From NCBI GenBank assembly GCA_963766995.1, contig CAVYCE010000003.1, positions 1,116,001 to 1,180,000 on the forward strand: 64,000 nucleotides of DNA, in the 5' to 3' direction. The notes beneath the pieces are model-generated. The model was not told the origin of the DNA, made no database searches, and was given only the letters and a program-made list of their open reading frames with translations. This DNA comes from Bog-473 sp963766995 (GTDB lineage Bacteria; Actinomycetota; Acidimicrobiia; Acidimicrobiales; RAAP-2). The translations under genes and the position numbers were made by a program. Shown here piece by piece: positions 42,043-51,715 of this stretch (position 1 is its first letter; every line of letters starts with the position of its first letter).

Positions 42043-44049
42043 TCAGCCCGCGGGACGGAGGACGCGGCGGTGGGCCAGGAAGTCGACCAGGACGTAGCCA
42101 CCCAACGCGTCGGGCGTGGTGTAGAAGGTGCGTCCACCGTTGACCCGGGCGATCTGTTCCACGAATGGGTAGTGCGTGCGCTGCAGGTCGAGGGCAAAGC
42201 AGTTGATGACGATGCCAGACCGGGTGCAGCGGATGACCTCGGCCATGGTGCGGTGCAGCGTCTCGGGGATGGGCGGGTAGTTGAACTCGGGGATGCCGGC
42301 GTCGGTGATGTGAGCCGTGGGTTCACCGTCGGTGACCACAATGATCTGCTTGGTCCCATGCTCATGGGCCAACATGCGCCGGGCCAGCGCCAGCGCGTGC
42401 TGCAGATTGGTGCCGTAGACGTAGTCCCACATGGCGGTGGGCAACTCTTCGGGCTTGATCTCGCGGGCCACCTCGGAGAAGCCCACAATGCCGAGATAGT
42501 CCCGGGGAAACTTGCTGCTAATGAGCGTCTGCAGGGCCATAGCCATCCGCTTGGCCGGCACGAAGTTGTCGCGCATGGGCATGGACATGGACAGGTCGAC
42601 CAACAGCACGGTGGCCGAGCGGGCCAGTGCCTCGGTCTCGATCACCTCGAAGTCCTCCGGAGACAAGCGCACCGGCACGCCGGAGCCACCGCGGCGCACG
42701 GCGTTGTGGACGGTGGTCGAAAGATGAAGGTTGAGCGGGTCGCCGTACTCGTAGGCCTTGGTGGTCTCTTCCCGGTCGTGTCCTGAACCGGTGGAGGTGA
42801 CGCTGTGATCGCCAATACGGTCCTTATTGATCTGTCCGAACAAGTCGGCCAGTGCCTTCTGCCCCAATCGGCGCACGCCGCGCGGCGTGAGCTCGGTGCG
42901 GCCGCCCTGCTGCTCAATGAGACCGGCGTCGGCCAATGACTTGGTCAGCTTGGCCAATCGGTCGAGAGAGCGGGCGGCGTCCTCGCCCATGTGGGCCTTG
43001 ACCTGATCGAGGTCGATCTCGCTCAGCGCAGCGGGCGAAGTGGCCGACTGCAGCATGTCCTCAATGCTGTCCAGCTGCCCCAGCTGGGTGGCCAGATCGG
43101 TGGCTCTCGACAGGCTCATGGGGCCTTCGCCCTCGAACTCGTACGAGCGTCCCCAACCAGCACCCGGGACGGCCCGCTGCAGATTTTGAGCCAACCGCTC
43201 CACCTGCCAGCGCAGGTCCATGTCCTCGAGCACTGCTTCCATGAGGCCCCTGAGTTGGGCCTGCTGTTCGGGCGAGAGCGAGTTCCAGACGGCTTGGGCT
43301 GCGGCCATGCGCTCGGCCAACTGCTCGAGTAGTTCGTCCAGATTCTGTGGATTGCCCGGGAACATGTCGCCGTACTCGGCCATGAACTCCTCGAAGCTGG
43401 GGTCGAGGTCGTCGCCCCGCTCACGTTGCTCCAGCATTTGGTTCAGCGCGTCGTAGGCGTCGCGCATGCGGGCCATGTTCTCGGGCGTCATGGACGAGAG
43501 GGCGTCGGTGGCCCCCTCGAAGAAGGTGTCGGCCATTTCCCGGCGCAGTTCATCGAGCAACTCCTCGAAGCGTTCGCGCGCTTCTGAGGACACGAAGTCG
43601 TAGTGCTGCATCGACTGGATGCGTCCGGCCGGGTCGTCGGGCTGGAGGTCCAGGGCCATGCGCCGTTCGGTGGCCACGTCATCGGTGACCTCGGCCCGGC
43701 GATCGTCACCCGAACCGTGGGCCTCATCGACCAGCTCGTCGATGGCCTCACGCTCTTCGGATTCGATCTCGTCGAGCTGGGCGGTGAGTTGGGCCATGCG
43801 TCCGTCAGGATCACCCTCGGCCAGCATTTCGGCCCGGCGTCGGCGCAGCTGCTCCAATATGTCGCGTAGCCCGGCCACCTGTTCACCGTCGGCGGTGCGC
43901 ATGCCCGAACGGAGCAGTCGTCTGAGGGCATCGTCAAGGTCGCCCCCGGCCAGCAGATCATCAGTCAGCCCAGCCAGCAATTCGTCGGGGTCAAGGTCGA
44001 GGAAGTCCTGTGTTCCGTCCCACTCCGAGTAGTCGTACCGGGCGCTCAT
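42043..44049 (-). CDS. VWA-domain protein partnered with a MoxR-type AAA ATPase
   Basis: A 668-residue soluble protein. The N-terminal 450 residues are acidic and helical with long coiled-coil-like runs (DEIESEEREAIDELVDEAH). The C-terminal von Willebrand A domain starts at about residue 470, with the metal-site motif DLSMSM, the Thr of the second loop near GTNLQHALAL and DGEPTAH as third. This is the CoxE/YeaD-like VWA partner of MoxR AAA ATPases, thought to act as chaperone-like insertion machines for metal-enzyme complexes. It follows the ATPase gene by 8 bp, same operon. Confidence 0.9.
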   Translation of the reverse strand: MSARYDYSEWDGTQDFLDLDPDELLAGLTDDLLAGGDLDDALRRLLRSGMRTADGEQVAGLRDILEQLRRRRAEMLAEGDPDGRMAQLTAQLDEIESEEREAIDELVDEAHGSGDDRRAEVTDDVATERRMALDLQPDDPAGRIQSMQHYDFVSSEARERFEELLDELRREMADTFFEGATDALSSMTPENMARMRDAYDALNQMLEQRERGDDLDPSFEEFMAEYGDMFPGNPQNLDELLEQLAERMAAAQAVWNSLSPEQQAQLRGLMEAVLEDMDLRWQVERLAQNLQRAVPGAGWGRSYEFEGEGPMSLSRATDLATQLGQLDSIEDMLQSATSPAALSEIDLDQVKAHMGEDAARSLDRLAKLTKSLADAGLIEQQGGRTELTPRGVRRLGQKALADLFGQINKDRIGDHSVTSTGSGHDREETTKAYEYGDPLNLHLSTTVHNAVRRGGSGVPVRLSPEDFEVIETEALARSATVLLVDLSMSMPMRDNFVPAKRMAMALQTLISSKFPRDYLGIVGFSEVAREIKPEELPTAMWDYVYGTNLQHALALARRMLAHEHGTKQIIVVTDGEPTAHITDAGIPEFNYPPIPETLHRTMAEVIRCTRSGIVINCFALDLQRTHYPFVEQIARVNGGRTFYTTPDALGGYVLVDFLAHRRVLRPAG

Positions 44050-44057
44050 GCTTGGGC

Positions 44058-45527
44058 CTAGCGCCGCCCTCGGTACAGGGCACGGGCGCCCGAAGAGTCC
44101 TTGTTGAGCCGCTTGGTGAGATGCAGCCCTTCGAGCAAGAACTCCAGTGCGCTGGCCATCAGCGCCGGTGACTCAGCCGCGTCAGGCCCGGCGAGGGCTC
44201 GAGTCGGTGGCTCCAACTCAGGGATGTCGGCCAGCACGGCCAGGTAGGCGGCCGACGGCATGTCGTCGCCGGCGTGCACGACCACCTGCTCGGTGAAAGC
44301 GGCCACAATGGCGGCAGGGTCGTCGAGGGTGACCCGACGGCGGAACACGGAGAGCACCGCCGCGGCCACCAGCTGGGCGACCACCTCGTCCTCGTGTCCT
44401 TCTTCCATCGCCTCGACCTCGACCTTGCCCTGGGTCGATGGCACCAGTGAGGACAGGTCACTGATGCGGGGCACGGCCACCGGCTCGTGGGTGCGCAGGG
44501 CGCGGCGCACCGCATTGGCCACCAGGGTCTCGTAGTTGGCGATGGAGAGACGGACCGACACACCGCTGCGTTGGTTCAGGTGCGAACTGCGGCGGGCCAG
44601 CTGGCTGATCTCGGCCACCACCTCTTTGAGGTAGGTCGGCACGGTGATGGTGACCCCGGAGGTGGGGAGCTCAGCCTCGAACTCCATGATCTTGACCTCG
44701 GTCATGGTGTCGAAGGGGTAGTGGGTGCGGATCTGGGCCCCGAAGCGGTCCTTCAGCGGTGTGATGATCCGACCGCGATTGGTGTAGTCCTCCGGGTTGG
44801 CGGTGGCCACCAATGTGATGTCGAGCGGGAGACGGATGCGATGGCCCCGTATCTGCACGTCACGCTCTTCGAGCACGTTCAGCAGTCCGACCTGAATCCG
44901 TTCGGAAAGGTCGGGCAGTTCATTTATGGCGAAGATGCCGCGGTTGACCCGCGGGATGAGCCCGTAGTGCAGCGCCAGTTCGTCACTCAGGTAGCGGCCC
45001 TCTGCGATCTTGATGGGGTCGACTTCGCCGATGAGATCGGCAATGGAGGTGTCGGGGGTGGCCAGCTTCTCCCCGTAGCGCTGGGAACGGTGCACCCAGG
45101 TGATCGGGGTGTCCATCCCCTTCTCGGCCACCAGGTTCACCGCAAAGCGTGACACCGGGGCATAGGGGTCGTCATTGATTTCGGACCCGGACACGATCGG
45201 TAACCACTCGTCCAGCAGACCGACCAGGGCGCGGATGACGCGGGTCTTGGCCTGTCCCCGCTCACCCAAAAGGATGATGTCGTGACCGGCCAGAATGGCG
45301 TTCTCCAGCTGAGGCACCACCGTGTCCTCGAAGCCGAGCACACCGGGCACCAGCGGCTCGTCGTTGGCGATACGAGCGGCCGTGTTGCGACGCATTTCCT
45401 CGGCCACTGACACTGACTTCCACCCCGAGGCCTGCAGCTCACCCAGGGTCGATGGCAAGTCGGTCGGGGAGCGCAAGGCGTCCGCACTCGTGGTCGACGT
45501 CGGATCTGAATACGCGGAGCCTTCCAT
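44058..45527 (-). CDS. MoxR/magnesium-chelatase-type AAA+ ATPase
   Basis: A 489-residue AAA+ protein. Walker A is LLGERGQAKTRVI (about 85-97); NRGIFAINELPDL is the Walker B region with Glu; sensor 1 is LVATANPEDYTNRGRIITPLKDRF (Asn and Arg), typical of magnesium-chelatase-subunit-I-like ATPases. The C-terminal lid follows. Together with the VWA gene it forms a MoxR-type chaperone pair. The target enzyme is unknown; it is not obviously chlorophyll or cobalamin related here. Confidence 0.9.
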   Translation of the reverse strand: MEGSAYSDPTSTTSADALRSPTDLPSTLGELQASGWKSVSVAEEMRRNTAARIANDEPLVPGVLGFEDTVVPQLENAILAGHDIILLGERGQAKTRVIRALVGLLDEWLPIVSGSEINDDPYAPVSRFAVNLVAEKGMDTPITWVHRSQRYGEKLATPDTSIADLIGEVDPIKIAEGRYLSDELALHYGLIPRVNRGIFAINELPDLSERIQVGLLNVLEERDVQIRGHRIRLPLDITLVATANPEDYTNRGRIITPLKDRFGAQIRTHYPFDTMTEVKIMEFEAELPTSGVTITVPTYLKEVVAEISQLARRSSHLNQRSGVSVRLSIANYETLVANAVRRALRTHEPVAVPRISDLSSLVPSTQGKVEVEAMEEGHEDEVVAQLVAAAVLSVFRRRVTLDDPAAIVAAFTEQVVVHAGDDMPSAAYLAVLADIPELEPPTRALAGPDAAESPALMASALEFLLEGLHLTKRLNKDSSGARALYRGRR

Positions 45528-45550
45528 ACGCGGAGTGTAACGGTTCGGCT

Positions 45551-46453
45551 TCAGGGCGCCGCGGGCGACAGCGGCCCACCCAGAGCGGACAGTTGGTCCA
45601 ACAGCGCCTGCGCCGGCCGGGGCAGGGGACGGTCGTCGCGATGGGCCAACGCCACTGTCCGACTGAGGCCTGGGGCGCGGAATGGGATGGCAGCCAGCTT
45701 GCGCTCCGCCGGCATGGCAATGGCGGGGACGACCGCCGCGCCCAGACCGGCGGCGACGAACGCCAGCACCCCGTCCATCTCGCCACCTTGACTGACGAGG
45801 CGCGGCTCCACCCCTGCCTCACGGCAGGCGGCCAAGGTCACTTCACGTAGGTCGTAACCCTCGCGGAACATCACCAGCGGCAGATCATGCAGGTCGGCCA
45901 TGGTCACTTCACGGCGCCCGGCCAATGGGTGATCGGGGTCGACGGCCAGGACCAGGGGGTCATGGAAGAGAGGAATAGTGACCACACCAGCGTCAGTGAT
46001 GGGCAGGACCACTAGGGCGACGTCCACTTCCGCACTGGCCAGCTGGCGCACCAGCTGGCGCGAGCCGGCCTCCACCACCAGCAGCTCAATGCCTGGATGG
46101 CTCTCGTGAAACGTCACCAGGGCCGGGGCCAGCACGCGGGTGATCAGGCTCGGTGTGGCTCCAATCGACAACCGGCCACGCGACATACCGGTGAGGGCCC
46201 TGGCCTCGGCACTGATGGCATCGACGTCGGCCAGAACGCGGCGAATAAAGGGCAGCAGGGCTTCGCCGTCAGCGGTGAGCGTCACCGCCGACTGGCCAGG
46301 GCCTCGGTTGAAGAGGAGGACACCGAGCTCCCGCTCGAGCAGGCGGACCTGCCGACTCAGGGAAGGCTGGGCCAGGTGCAGGCGGCCGGCCGCCCTCGTG
46401 AAGTGGCGCTCCTCGGCCACAGCCAGTACGTAGTTGAGTTGGTGAAGCTGCAC
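45551..46453 (-). CDS. LysR-family regulator divergent from succinate dehydrogenase
   Basis: A 300-residue LysR-type regulator. The N-terminal winged helix-turn-helix is at 1-60 (MQLHQLNYVLAVAEERHFTRAAGRLHLAQPSLSRQVRLLERELG), followed by a two-lobed effector domain (from about residue 92, RLSIGATPSLITRVLAPAL). It starts with GTG at 46453. The 169-bp gap to the sdh operon is the likely site of action, so it may tune succinate dehydrogenase to a TCA-cycle metabolite. The effector is unknown. Confidence 0.9.
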   Translation of the reverse strand: MQLHQLNYVLAVAEERHFTRAAGRLHLAQPSLSRQVRLLERELGVLLFNRGPGQSAVTLTADGEALLPFIRRVLADVDAISAEARALTGMSRGRLSIGATPSLITRVLAPALVTFHESHPGIELLVVEAGSRQLVRQLASAEVDVALVVLPITDAGVVTIPLFHDPLVLAVDPDHPLAGRREVTMADLHDLPLVMFREGYDLREVTLAACREAGVEPRLVSQGGEMDGVLAFVAAGLGAAVVPAIAMPAERKLAAIPFRAPGLSRTVALAHRDDRPLPRPAQALLDQLSALGGPLSPAAP

Positions 46454-46622
46454 AAACAGAGCCTATGGCTATCAAGAAGATGCTGTCCATGTCTTTGACC
46501 ACTAGTTGGGCACTGTCTATGGTCCTAGGTATGGCCAATGCATCCCAGCCTGCGTGGCGGCCAGGCGGGGATGAAATGATTGGCCGGCCACGATCTGCCC
46601 AGCGGGCATTGAGGAGGACTGC
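46454..46622. promoter_or_regulatory. LysR-sdh divergent promoter region
   Basis: The gap holds two direct copies of CTATGG (46463-46468 and 46517-46522), 54 bp apart, and a short partial palindrome near 46517-46534 (CTATGGTCCTAGGTATGG). LysR regulators bind T-N11-A motifs in such gaps; these repeats are candidates. No clear -35/-10 pair for sdh stands out. Confidence 0.4.
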
Positions 46623-47453
46623 GTGACAACGACGGTCGAAAATCCAGCACCGACTCCGGTGGTCATTGGAGGGGCCAGAGGTGGGCCCGATAAGCCCACG
46701 CTGCGCCAGGACATGTGGTGGCTGGAGCCGGTGGTGACGGTCACGATCCTCACCGCCTTCGTGGTCTATTCCACCTGGGCTGCCTTCATCAACAAGGACT
46801 ACTACGCCGGAGCAGCGCTGCACCGGAACCTGATCTCGCCCTTTTACTCCCCTTGCTTGACCGGCAGTTGCGTGACCGGCAGCCATCCCTTCGGAGTGCT
46901 CGTGGAGGCCTGGCACATTTCGCCGGCGCTCCTCATCCTGATCTTCCCGCTGGGCTTCCGTCTCACTTGCTACTACTACCGCAAGGCCTATTACCGATCG
47001 TTCTGGTGGTCGCCGCCGGCCTGCGCCGTGGCCGACGCGCACGGCAGCTACAGCGGTGAGACGAAGATCCCACTCATCCTGCAGAACGTGCACCGTTACT
47101 TCTTCTGGATCCTGCTTGTCTTCAACACGATTCTGACCATCGACGCCGTCGAGTCCTTCCGCCAGCCCGGCGTGGGCATCGGCATCAGTGTGGGCACCGT
47201 CGTGCTGTGTCTCAATGCCACGTTCCTGTGGCTCTACAGCCTGTCGTGCCACGCCTGCCGCCACTTCTGCGGTGGTCAGGTCAAGTCGTTCGCCAAGCAC
47301 CCCATCCGCCACAAAATGTGGAAGTTCGTCTCACCGCTCAACGCCATGCACATGCGCTTCGCCTGGATCAGCCTCTTCGGCGTGGCCTTGTGCGATCTCT
47401 ACGTGCGCCTGGTGGCCAGCGGAACCATCCACGATCCCGGCTTCCACTTCTAA
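46623..47453 (+). CDS. sdhC: Succinate dehydrogenase membrane anchor, Sdh1 type
   Basis: A 276-residue membrane protein with five hydrophobic segments, similar in size and pattern to the mycobacterial Sdh1 membrane subunit (Rv0249c). Characteristic pieces are RLTCYYYRKAYYRSFWWSPPACAVAD (about residues 117-142), ILQNVHRYFFW with a His for haem, and CHACRHFCGG. It starts at GTG 46623. It anchors SdhA and SdhB to the membrane and passes electrons to menaquinone. First gene of sdhCAB. Confidence 0.85.
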   Translation: MTTTVENPAPTPVVIGGARGGPDKPTLRQDMWWLEPVVTVTILTAFVVYSTWAAFINKDYYAGAALHRNLISPFYSPCLTGSCVTGSHPFGVLVEAWHISPALLILIFPLGFRLTCYYYRKAYYRSFWWSPPACAVADAHGSYSGETKIPLILQNVHRYFFWILLVFNTILTIDAVESFRQPGVGIGISVGTVVLCLNATFLWLYSLSCHACRHFCGGQVKSFAKHPIRHKMWKFVSPLNAMHMRFAWISLFGVALCDLYVRLVASGTIHDPGFHF

Positions 47454-47468
47454 AGGACCGCACCGCAC

Positions 47469-49283
47469 ATGGCTGATTACGAGACACACGACTACGACGT
47501 CATCATCATCGGAGCTGGCGGGGCCGGTCTACGCGCCGCCGTCGAGGCCGAAGAACGCGGGCTGCGCGTGGCCCTCATCTGCAAGTCGCTGCTGGGCAAG
47601 GCGCACACGGTCATGGCTGAAGGTGGCTGCGCCGCCGCCATGGGCAACGTGTACCCCGAGGACAACTGGCAGGTCCACTTCCGAGACACCATGCGCGGCG
47701 GCAAAATGCTGAACAACTGGCGCATGGCGCAGCTGCACGCCCAGGAAGCACCCGACCGGGTCTACGAACTGGAGCGTTGGGGCGCGCTGTTTGACCGCAC
47801 CGGCGATGGGCGCATTTCGCAACGTGACTTCGGTGGCCACCGGTATGCCCGGCTAGCCCACGTGGGCGACCGCACCGGCCTGGAGATGATCCGCACCCTG
47901 CAGCAGAAGGCCGTGTCCATGGGCATCGACGTCTTCATGGAGTGCAAGATCCTGCGCCTGCTGGCTGACGGCGAGGGCCGCGTCTCGGGGGCCATCGGTT
48001 ACATGCGTCCCACCGGCGAGATGGTGGCCTTCACTGCCAAAGCCGTGGTGCTGGCCACTGGCTCCATCGGCAAGTCGTGGAAGTACACGTCGAATTCGTG
48101 GGAGTCGGTCGGTGACGGGCACGCCATGGCCATGTGGGCCGGTGCCGACGTCATCGATATGGAATGCGTGCAGTTCCACCCGACGGGCATGGTGTGGCCG
48201 CTCAGTGTGCGCGGCATTTTGGTGACCGAGGGTGTGCGCGGCGACGGCGGCGTCCTGCGCAACTCCGAGGGCAAGCGCTTCATGTTCGATTACATCGCCG
48301 ATATGTTCAAGGCTGAGACGGCCAAGACCGAGGCCGAAGCCGACGCCTGGTACGACGATCACGCCAACAACGGCCGCACTCCCGACCTGCTCCCTCGTGA
48401 CGAGGTGGCCCGCGCCATCAACTCTGAGGTGAAGGCCGGACGAGGCACACCGCACGGCGGCGTGTACCTCGATATCGCCAGCCGCCGCACGGCCGAGTAC
48501 ATCCGCCGGCGCCTGCCCTCCATGTACCACCAGTTCATGGAGCTGGCCGGTGTTGACATCACTGCCGTGCCCATGGAAGTCGGACCGACCTGCCACTACA
48601 TGATGGGTGGCGTCCGGGTCGACGCCGAGACGGCGGCGGCCACCGTGCCCGGCTTGTTTGCGGCCGGTGAGGTGGCCGGCGGCATGCACGGCGCCAACCG
48701 CCTCGGCGGCAACTCGCTGTCGGACCTCTTGGTGTTCGGTCGCCGGGCTGGCATCGGCGCCGCTGACTACGCCGAGGGCCGCACCGGTACTCCCACCGTC
48801 GACGCGGCGGAGATCCAGTCGGTGATCGACGAGGCCTACGCCGCCTTCGGTCGCACCGATGGCGTGAATCCCTACGACGTCCAGCACGAACTCCAGGAGA
48901 CCATGCAGGCGTTGGTGGGCATCATCCGCACTGGACCCGAGCTGGAAGAGGCGCTGGTCAAGCTGGAGGACCTCAAGGACAAGACTTCGAAGCTGTCGGT
49001 GTCCGGCGGCCGGGCCTACAACCCGGGCTGGAACCTGGCCACCGACCTCCCGTCCATGATCTCGACTTCCATCGGCGTGACGCAGGGCGCGCTCAACCGC
49101 AAGGAATCTCGCGGCGGACACACCCGGGAAGACTTCCCCGGGCCGGATCCCGAGTTCGGCAAGGTCAACTTCGTCCAGCGTCAGGGCGCCGATCGGGGTT
49201 ACCTGGCTCCCATCACCGTGCAATCTGAGCCCTTGCCCGAAATGCCGGCGGAACTGAAGGCTCTGTTAGAGGAGGCGCACTGA
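47469..49283 (+). CDS. sdhA: Succinate dehydrogenase flavoprotein subunit
   Basis: A 604-residue flavoprotein. The FAD dinucleotide fold is DVIIIGAGGAGLRAAVEAEERGLRV (about 10-34); the His for covalent FAD is in KAHTVMAEGGCAAAM. Substrate-site residues lie in HPTGMVW, GGVRVD and the HGANRLGGNSL motif (about residue 400). The C-terminus is Lys-rich. It oxidises succinate to fumarate. Preceded by sdhC (15 bp) and followed by sdhB. Confidence 0.95.
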   Translation: MADYETHDYDVIIIGAGGAGLRAAVEAEERGLRVALICKSLLGKAHTVMAEGGCAAAMGNVYPEDNWQVHFRDTMRGGKMLNNWRMAQLHAQEAPDRVYELERWGALFDRTGDGRISQRDFGGHRYARLAHVGDRTGLEMIRTLQQKAVSMGIDVFMECKILRLLADGEGRVSGAIGYMRPTGEMVAFTAKAVVLATGSIGKSWKYTSNSWESVGDGHAMAMWAGADVIDMECVQFHPTGMVWPLSVRGILVTEGVRGDGGVLRNSEGKRFMFDYIADMFKAETAKTEAEADAWYDDHANNGRTPDLLPRDEVARAINSEVKAGRGTPHGGVYLDIASRRTAEYIRRRLPSMYHQFMELAGVDITAVPMEVGPTCHYMMGGVRVDAETAAATVPGLFAAGEVAGGMHGANRLGGNSLSDLLVFGRRAGIGAADYAEGRTGTPTVDAAEIQSVIDEAYAAFGRTDGVNPYDVQHELQETMQALVGIIRTGPELEEALVKLEDLKDKTSKLSVSGGRAYNPGWNLATDLPSMISTSIGVTQGALNRKESRGGHTREDFPGPDPEFGKVNFVQRQGADRGYLAPITVQSEPLPEMPAELKALLEEAH

Positions 49284-49285
49284 TC

Positions 49286-50074
49286 ATGGAGGCCAACGTG
49301 TCGAGCAATGTGACCATGCGCATTTGGCGCGGCGACCCTGACGGTGGCCAGTTCACCGACTACGTCATGCCGGCCGTCGAGGGCGAGGTGGTGTTGGACG
49401 TCATTCATCGCATTCAGAGTGGGCCTGCTCCCGACCTAGCCTGCCGCTGGAATTGCAAGGCCGGCAAGTGCGGGTCGTGCTCGGCCGAGATCAACGGCAA
49501 GCCGCGACTGATGTGCATGACTCGCATGGACACGATGCCAGCCGGTGCGACCGTCACAGTGGCGCCGATGAAGGCCTTCCCCATCATCCGCGACCTGGTG
49601 ACCGACGTCAGCTTCAACTACGAGGTGGCCAAGACGGTGCCGGCCTTCAAGCCCGGACCCGAGCCCGAGGGCGGCTACCGCATGGCCCAAATCGATGTCG
49701 AGCGCGGGCAGGAATTCCGCAAGTGCATTGAGTGCTTCATGTGCCAAGACGTGTGCCACGTGATCCGCGACCACGAGGAGAACAAGCCCAAGTACGCCGG
49801 GCCCCGCTTCTTTATCCGTTTCGCCGAGTTGGAGATGCATCCGTTGGACGTCAATGACCGGCGGGAGCTGGCGCGTGAGGGTGCCGGACTGGGGATGTGC
49901 AACATCACCAAGTGCTGCACCGAGGTGTGCCCGGAGCACATCAAGATCACGGACAACGCCATCATCCCCATGAAGGAACGCGTGGTCGATGCTCACTACG
50001 ACCCAGTGGCCTGGCTCGGTCGCAAGATCCTGAAGCGCACTAAGAAGACAGCCCAGGAGGCTGCCGCCGGCTGA
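49286..50074 (+). CDS. sdhB: Succinate dehydrogenase iron-sulfur subunit
   Basis: A 262-residue subunit. The [2Fe-2S] cluster cysteines are in CRWNCKAGKCGSCSAEI, with the last Cys in RLMCMTRM. The [4Fe-4S] and [3Fe-4S] ligands are in CIECFMCQDVCHV and CNITKCCTEVCPEH, the usual double ferredoxin-like motif. It carries electrons from SdhA to the membrane quinone. Start preceded by GAGGAGG at 49270-49275. It resembles the mycobacterial Sdh1 iron-sulfur subunit. Confidence 0.95.
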   Translation: MEANVSSNVTMRIWRGDPDGGQFTDYVMPAVEGEVVLDVIHRIQSGPAPDLACRWNCKAGKCGSCSAEINGKPRLMCMTRMDTMPAGATVTVAPMKAFPIIRDLVTDVSFNYEVAKTVPAFKPGPEPEGGYRMAQIDVERGQEFRKCIECFMCQDVCHVIRDHEENKPKYAGPRFFIRFAELEMHPLDVNDRRELAREGAGLGMCNITKCCTEVCPEHIKITDNAIIPMKERVVDAHYDPVAWLGRKILKRTKKTAQEAAAG

Positions 50075-50089
50075 GGGTTACAGTCGAAC

Positions 50090-50539
50090 ATGCCGCGCTA
50101 TCTCTCACCCGAATGGGTGCAGGCCTTCAACGCTGCACTGGCCGACCTCCCACTGACCGATGCCATTGCGGCGGCCGGGCGCGATTCGGTCACGGCCAGC
50201 GACGGCAGGTTCCAAGTGGCGCAAGTGGTGACCGACGTCCCGGTCGACGTGTCAGCTTCGGGACGCGTACACACGTTGCTCAGCGTCGCTGATGGGGCGG
50301 TGTCACTGGCCCTTCTGCCCGATGCGTCGGCCACGGCCACGGCCACGGCCAACGTCACCATCGTGCTCAGTTACGCCGACGCGTTGGCTCTGGCGCAGGG
50401 TCAGCTGGAGCCGGCCGACGCGCTGGCTGCGGGCAGGGTGCGGGTGCGCGGAGAGCTGGCGGTCTTGGTGGCCGGGCAGGTCCTCCTTCAAGCCGCCGCG
50501 GCGGCGGCTGGGCCTGCACTTGCTCTTCTGACTGAGTAG
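50090..50539 (+). CDS. SCP2-like sterol-carrier-fold protein
   Basis: A 149-residue protein with the SCP2 fold pattern: helix 1 (SPEWVQAFNAALADL), beta strands, and a C-terminal helix rich in Ala (LAVLVAGQVLLQAAAAAAGP), with NVTIVLSYADALALAQGQLEPADALAAGRVRVRGE as the core. SCP2 domains bind lipids. The gene contains a short repeat at 50333-50351 (GCCACG x3) coding for Ala-Thr. It lies 15 bp after sdhB, so it may be co-transcribed, though a functional link is not obvious. Confidence 0.7.
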   Translation: MPRYLSPEWVQAFNAALADLPLTDAIAAAGRDSVTASDGRFQVAQVVTDVPVDVSASGRVHTLLSVADGAVSLALLPDASATATATANVTIVLSYADALALAQGQLEPADALAAGRVRVRGELAVLVAGQVLLQAAAAAAGPALALLTE

Positions 50540-50712
50540 GGCGAGCGCTTACTCGGGCATTTCCGCAGGTCGAGGGGCCTCCTGCGCCGTGCTAAGCCGG
50601 GGCCGACGAGTCGCTGGGTTGCCGTCAGAATTCGCTGGTGCGGATGGGACCGGGCGGCGGTAACGTCTTGATCACCGGCCAGCAAACGGCGGGCCGCAGT
50701 AGGGAGGACGAC

Positions 50713-50925
50713 GTGCATCAGCCGATCGACGACCACTTCCTGTCGAAGTACCGAGCTCTGCTGGACGCTGAAGATGTGGCGTTCGACGAACTTGAGCACG
50801 CGTGCGAAGAGGGTGACCGAGCCCACTTCGACAAAGACATGGTGGAATGGCAATCGGCCCTTGAGCACAAGATGTTGTTCCTACAGCACGCCGGCATTGA
50901 AGTACGGCTGCCGGTCGCTACGTAG
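50713..50925 (+). CDS. Small uncharacterised protein
   Basis: A 70-residue protein, starting at GTG 50713 with AGGGAGGACGAC directly before it. The sequence, VHQPIDDHFLSKYRALLDAEDVAFDELEHACEEGDRAH, is helical and acidic. I do not recognise a family. Longer starts to 50638 lack a ribosome-binding site. Confidence 0.6.
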   Translation: MHQPIDDHFLSKYRALLDAEDVAFDELEHACEEGDRAHFDKDMVEWQSALEHKMLFLQHAGIEVRLPVAT

Positions 50926-50935
50926 CGGGATCGAT

Positions 50936-51676
50936 CTAGAGGTCCTCGACCAGCCCGACGCTGCGGGCCAGGGTGCGCACGGTCTCCTCGAAGAGCAACG
51001 CCGGGTCGAGCACGGTCCTGTTCCAGTGGCCGAAGACTTCGAGACTGATGACACCGACCAGGGTGGACCACGCCTGAAGGAGACGGCTCACCACTGGGAG
51101 CGGCACTCCGGGGACGAGACCTTCTTGCACCGGGGCCAGCGCCTCCCGCCATTTCGCGTTGGGTCCGGGCAGCGAACCCAACTGCTGGACGTGGAGTGTG
51201 CCCGCTGCCGAGGCGTCCATGATCGGTCGCACCAGCGCGGCAGTCAACCGCACATAGGACACGACCGTCTCCTCTGGAGCGCGGTAGCCCGGCACCGGTG
51301 ACCCGAAAATGAGCCCCCACTCATGCGGGTTGGCCAGCGCCCACTCCCGCATGGCGCGCGGCACCACCGGCCAGTGGGCCGCGTTCGGCCCTGATCCCCG
51401 CCCCTTGCCTCCTGCCTTCGCATACATGGCGTCGGACGCCGCCGTGGCCACATCGGCCAGCGAGTTGTAGGCGTCGAGAATCAGCGCCGTGAGCAGGGCA
51501 TCGCGCCCTGAGTAATAGCGATACAGAGCCGACGCGGCCATCTCCAGGTCACGGGCGATCGAGCGCAGGGAGAGCGCCGCAGCTCCATCGCGGGCCAGGT
51601 GCACCTTGGCCGTGGCCAAAATCTCCTGGGTCAGCTCGGCCCGGATGCGATCACGGGCAGTGCGGGGAGCGGCCAT
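50936..51676 (-). CDS. TetR-family regulator
   Basis: A 246-residue regulator. HTH at about residues 10-56 (TARDRIRAELTQEILATAKVHLARDGAAALSLRSIARDLEMAASALYRYYSGRDALL), then a C-terminal TetR domain of the WHG/TetR_C_13 kind. The start at 51676 (MAAPRTARDR) was preferred over 51709. It is divergent from the deazaflavin reductase at 51777, with a palindrome between. Confidence 0.9.
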   Translation of the reverse strand: MAAPRTARDRIRAELTQEILATAKVHLARDGAAALSLRSIARDLEMAASALYRYYSGRDALLTALILDAYNSLADVATAASDAMYAKAGGKGRGSGPNAAHWPVVPRAMREWALANPHEWGLIFGSPVPGYRAPEETVVSYVRLTAALVRPIMDASAAGTLHVQQLGSLPGPNAKWREALAPVQEGLVPGVPLPVVSRLLQAWSTLVGVISLEVFGHWNRTVLDPALLFEETVRTLARSVGLVEDL

Positions 51677-51715
51677 AGGCACAGTCTGGTCGCCTGGCTT
51701 GGAGAACACAAGTAC

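Noticed and set aside
41859..42488. 209-codon minus frame after the second WhiB gene
   Set aside because: Overlaps the VWA gene's end in another frame and reads through its terminator hairpin; Ser/Pro-rich shadow.
47853..49223. 456-codon minus frame opposite sdhA
   Set aside because: sdhA is unmistakable; the frame is its mirror.
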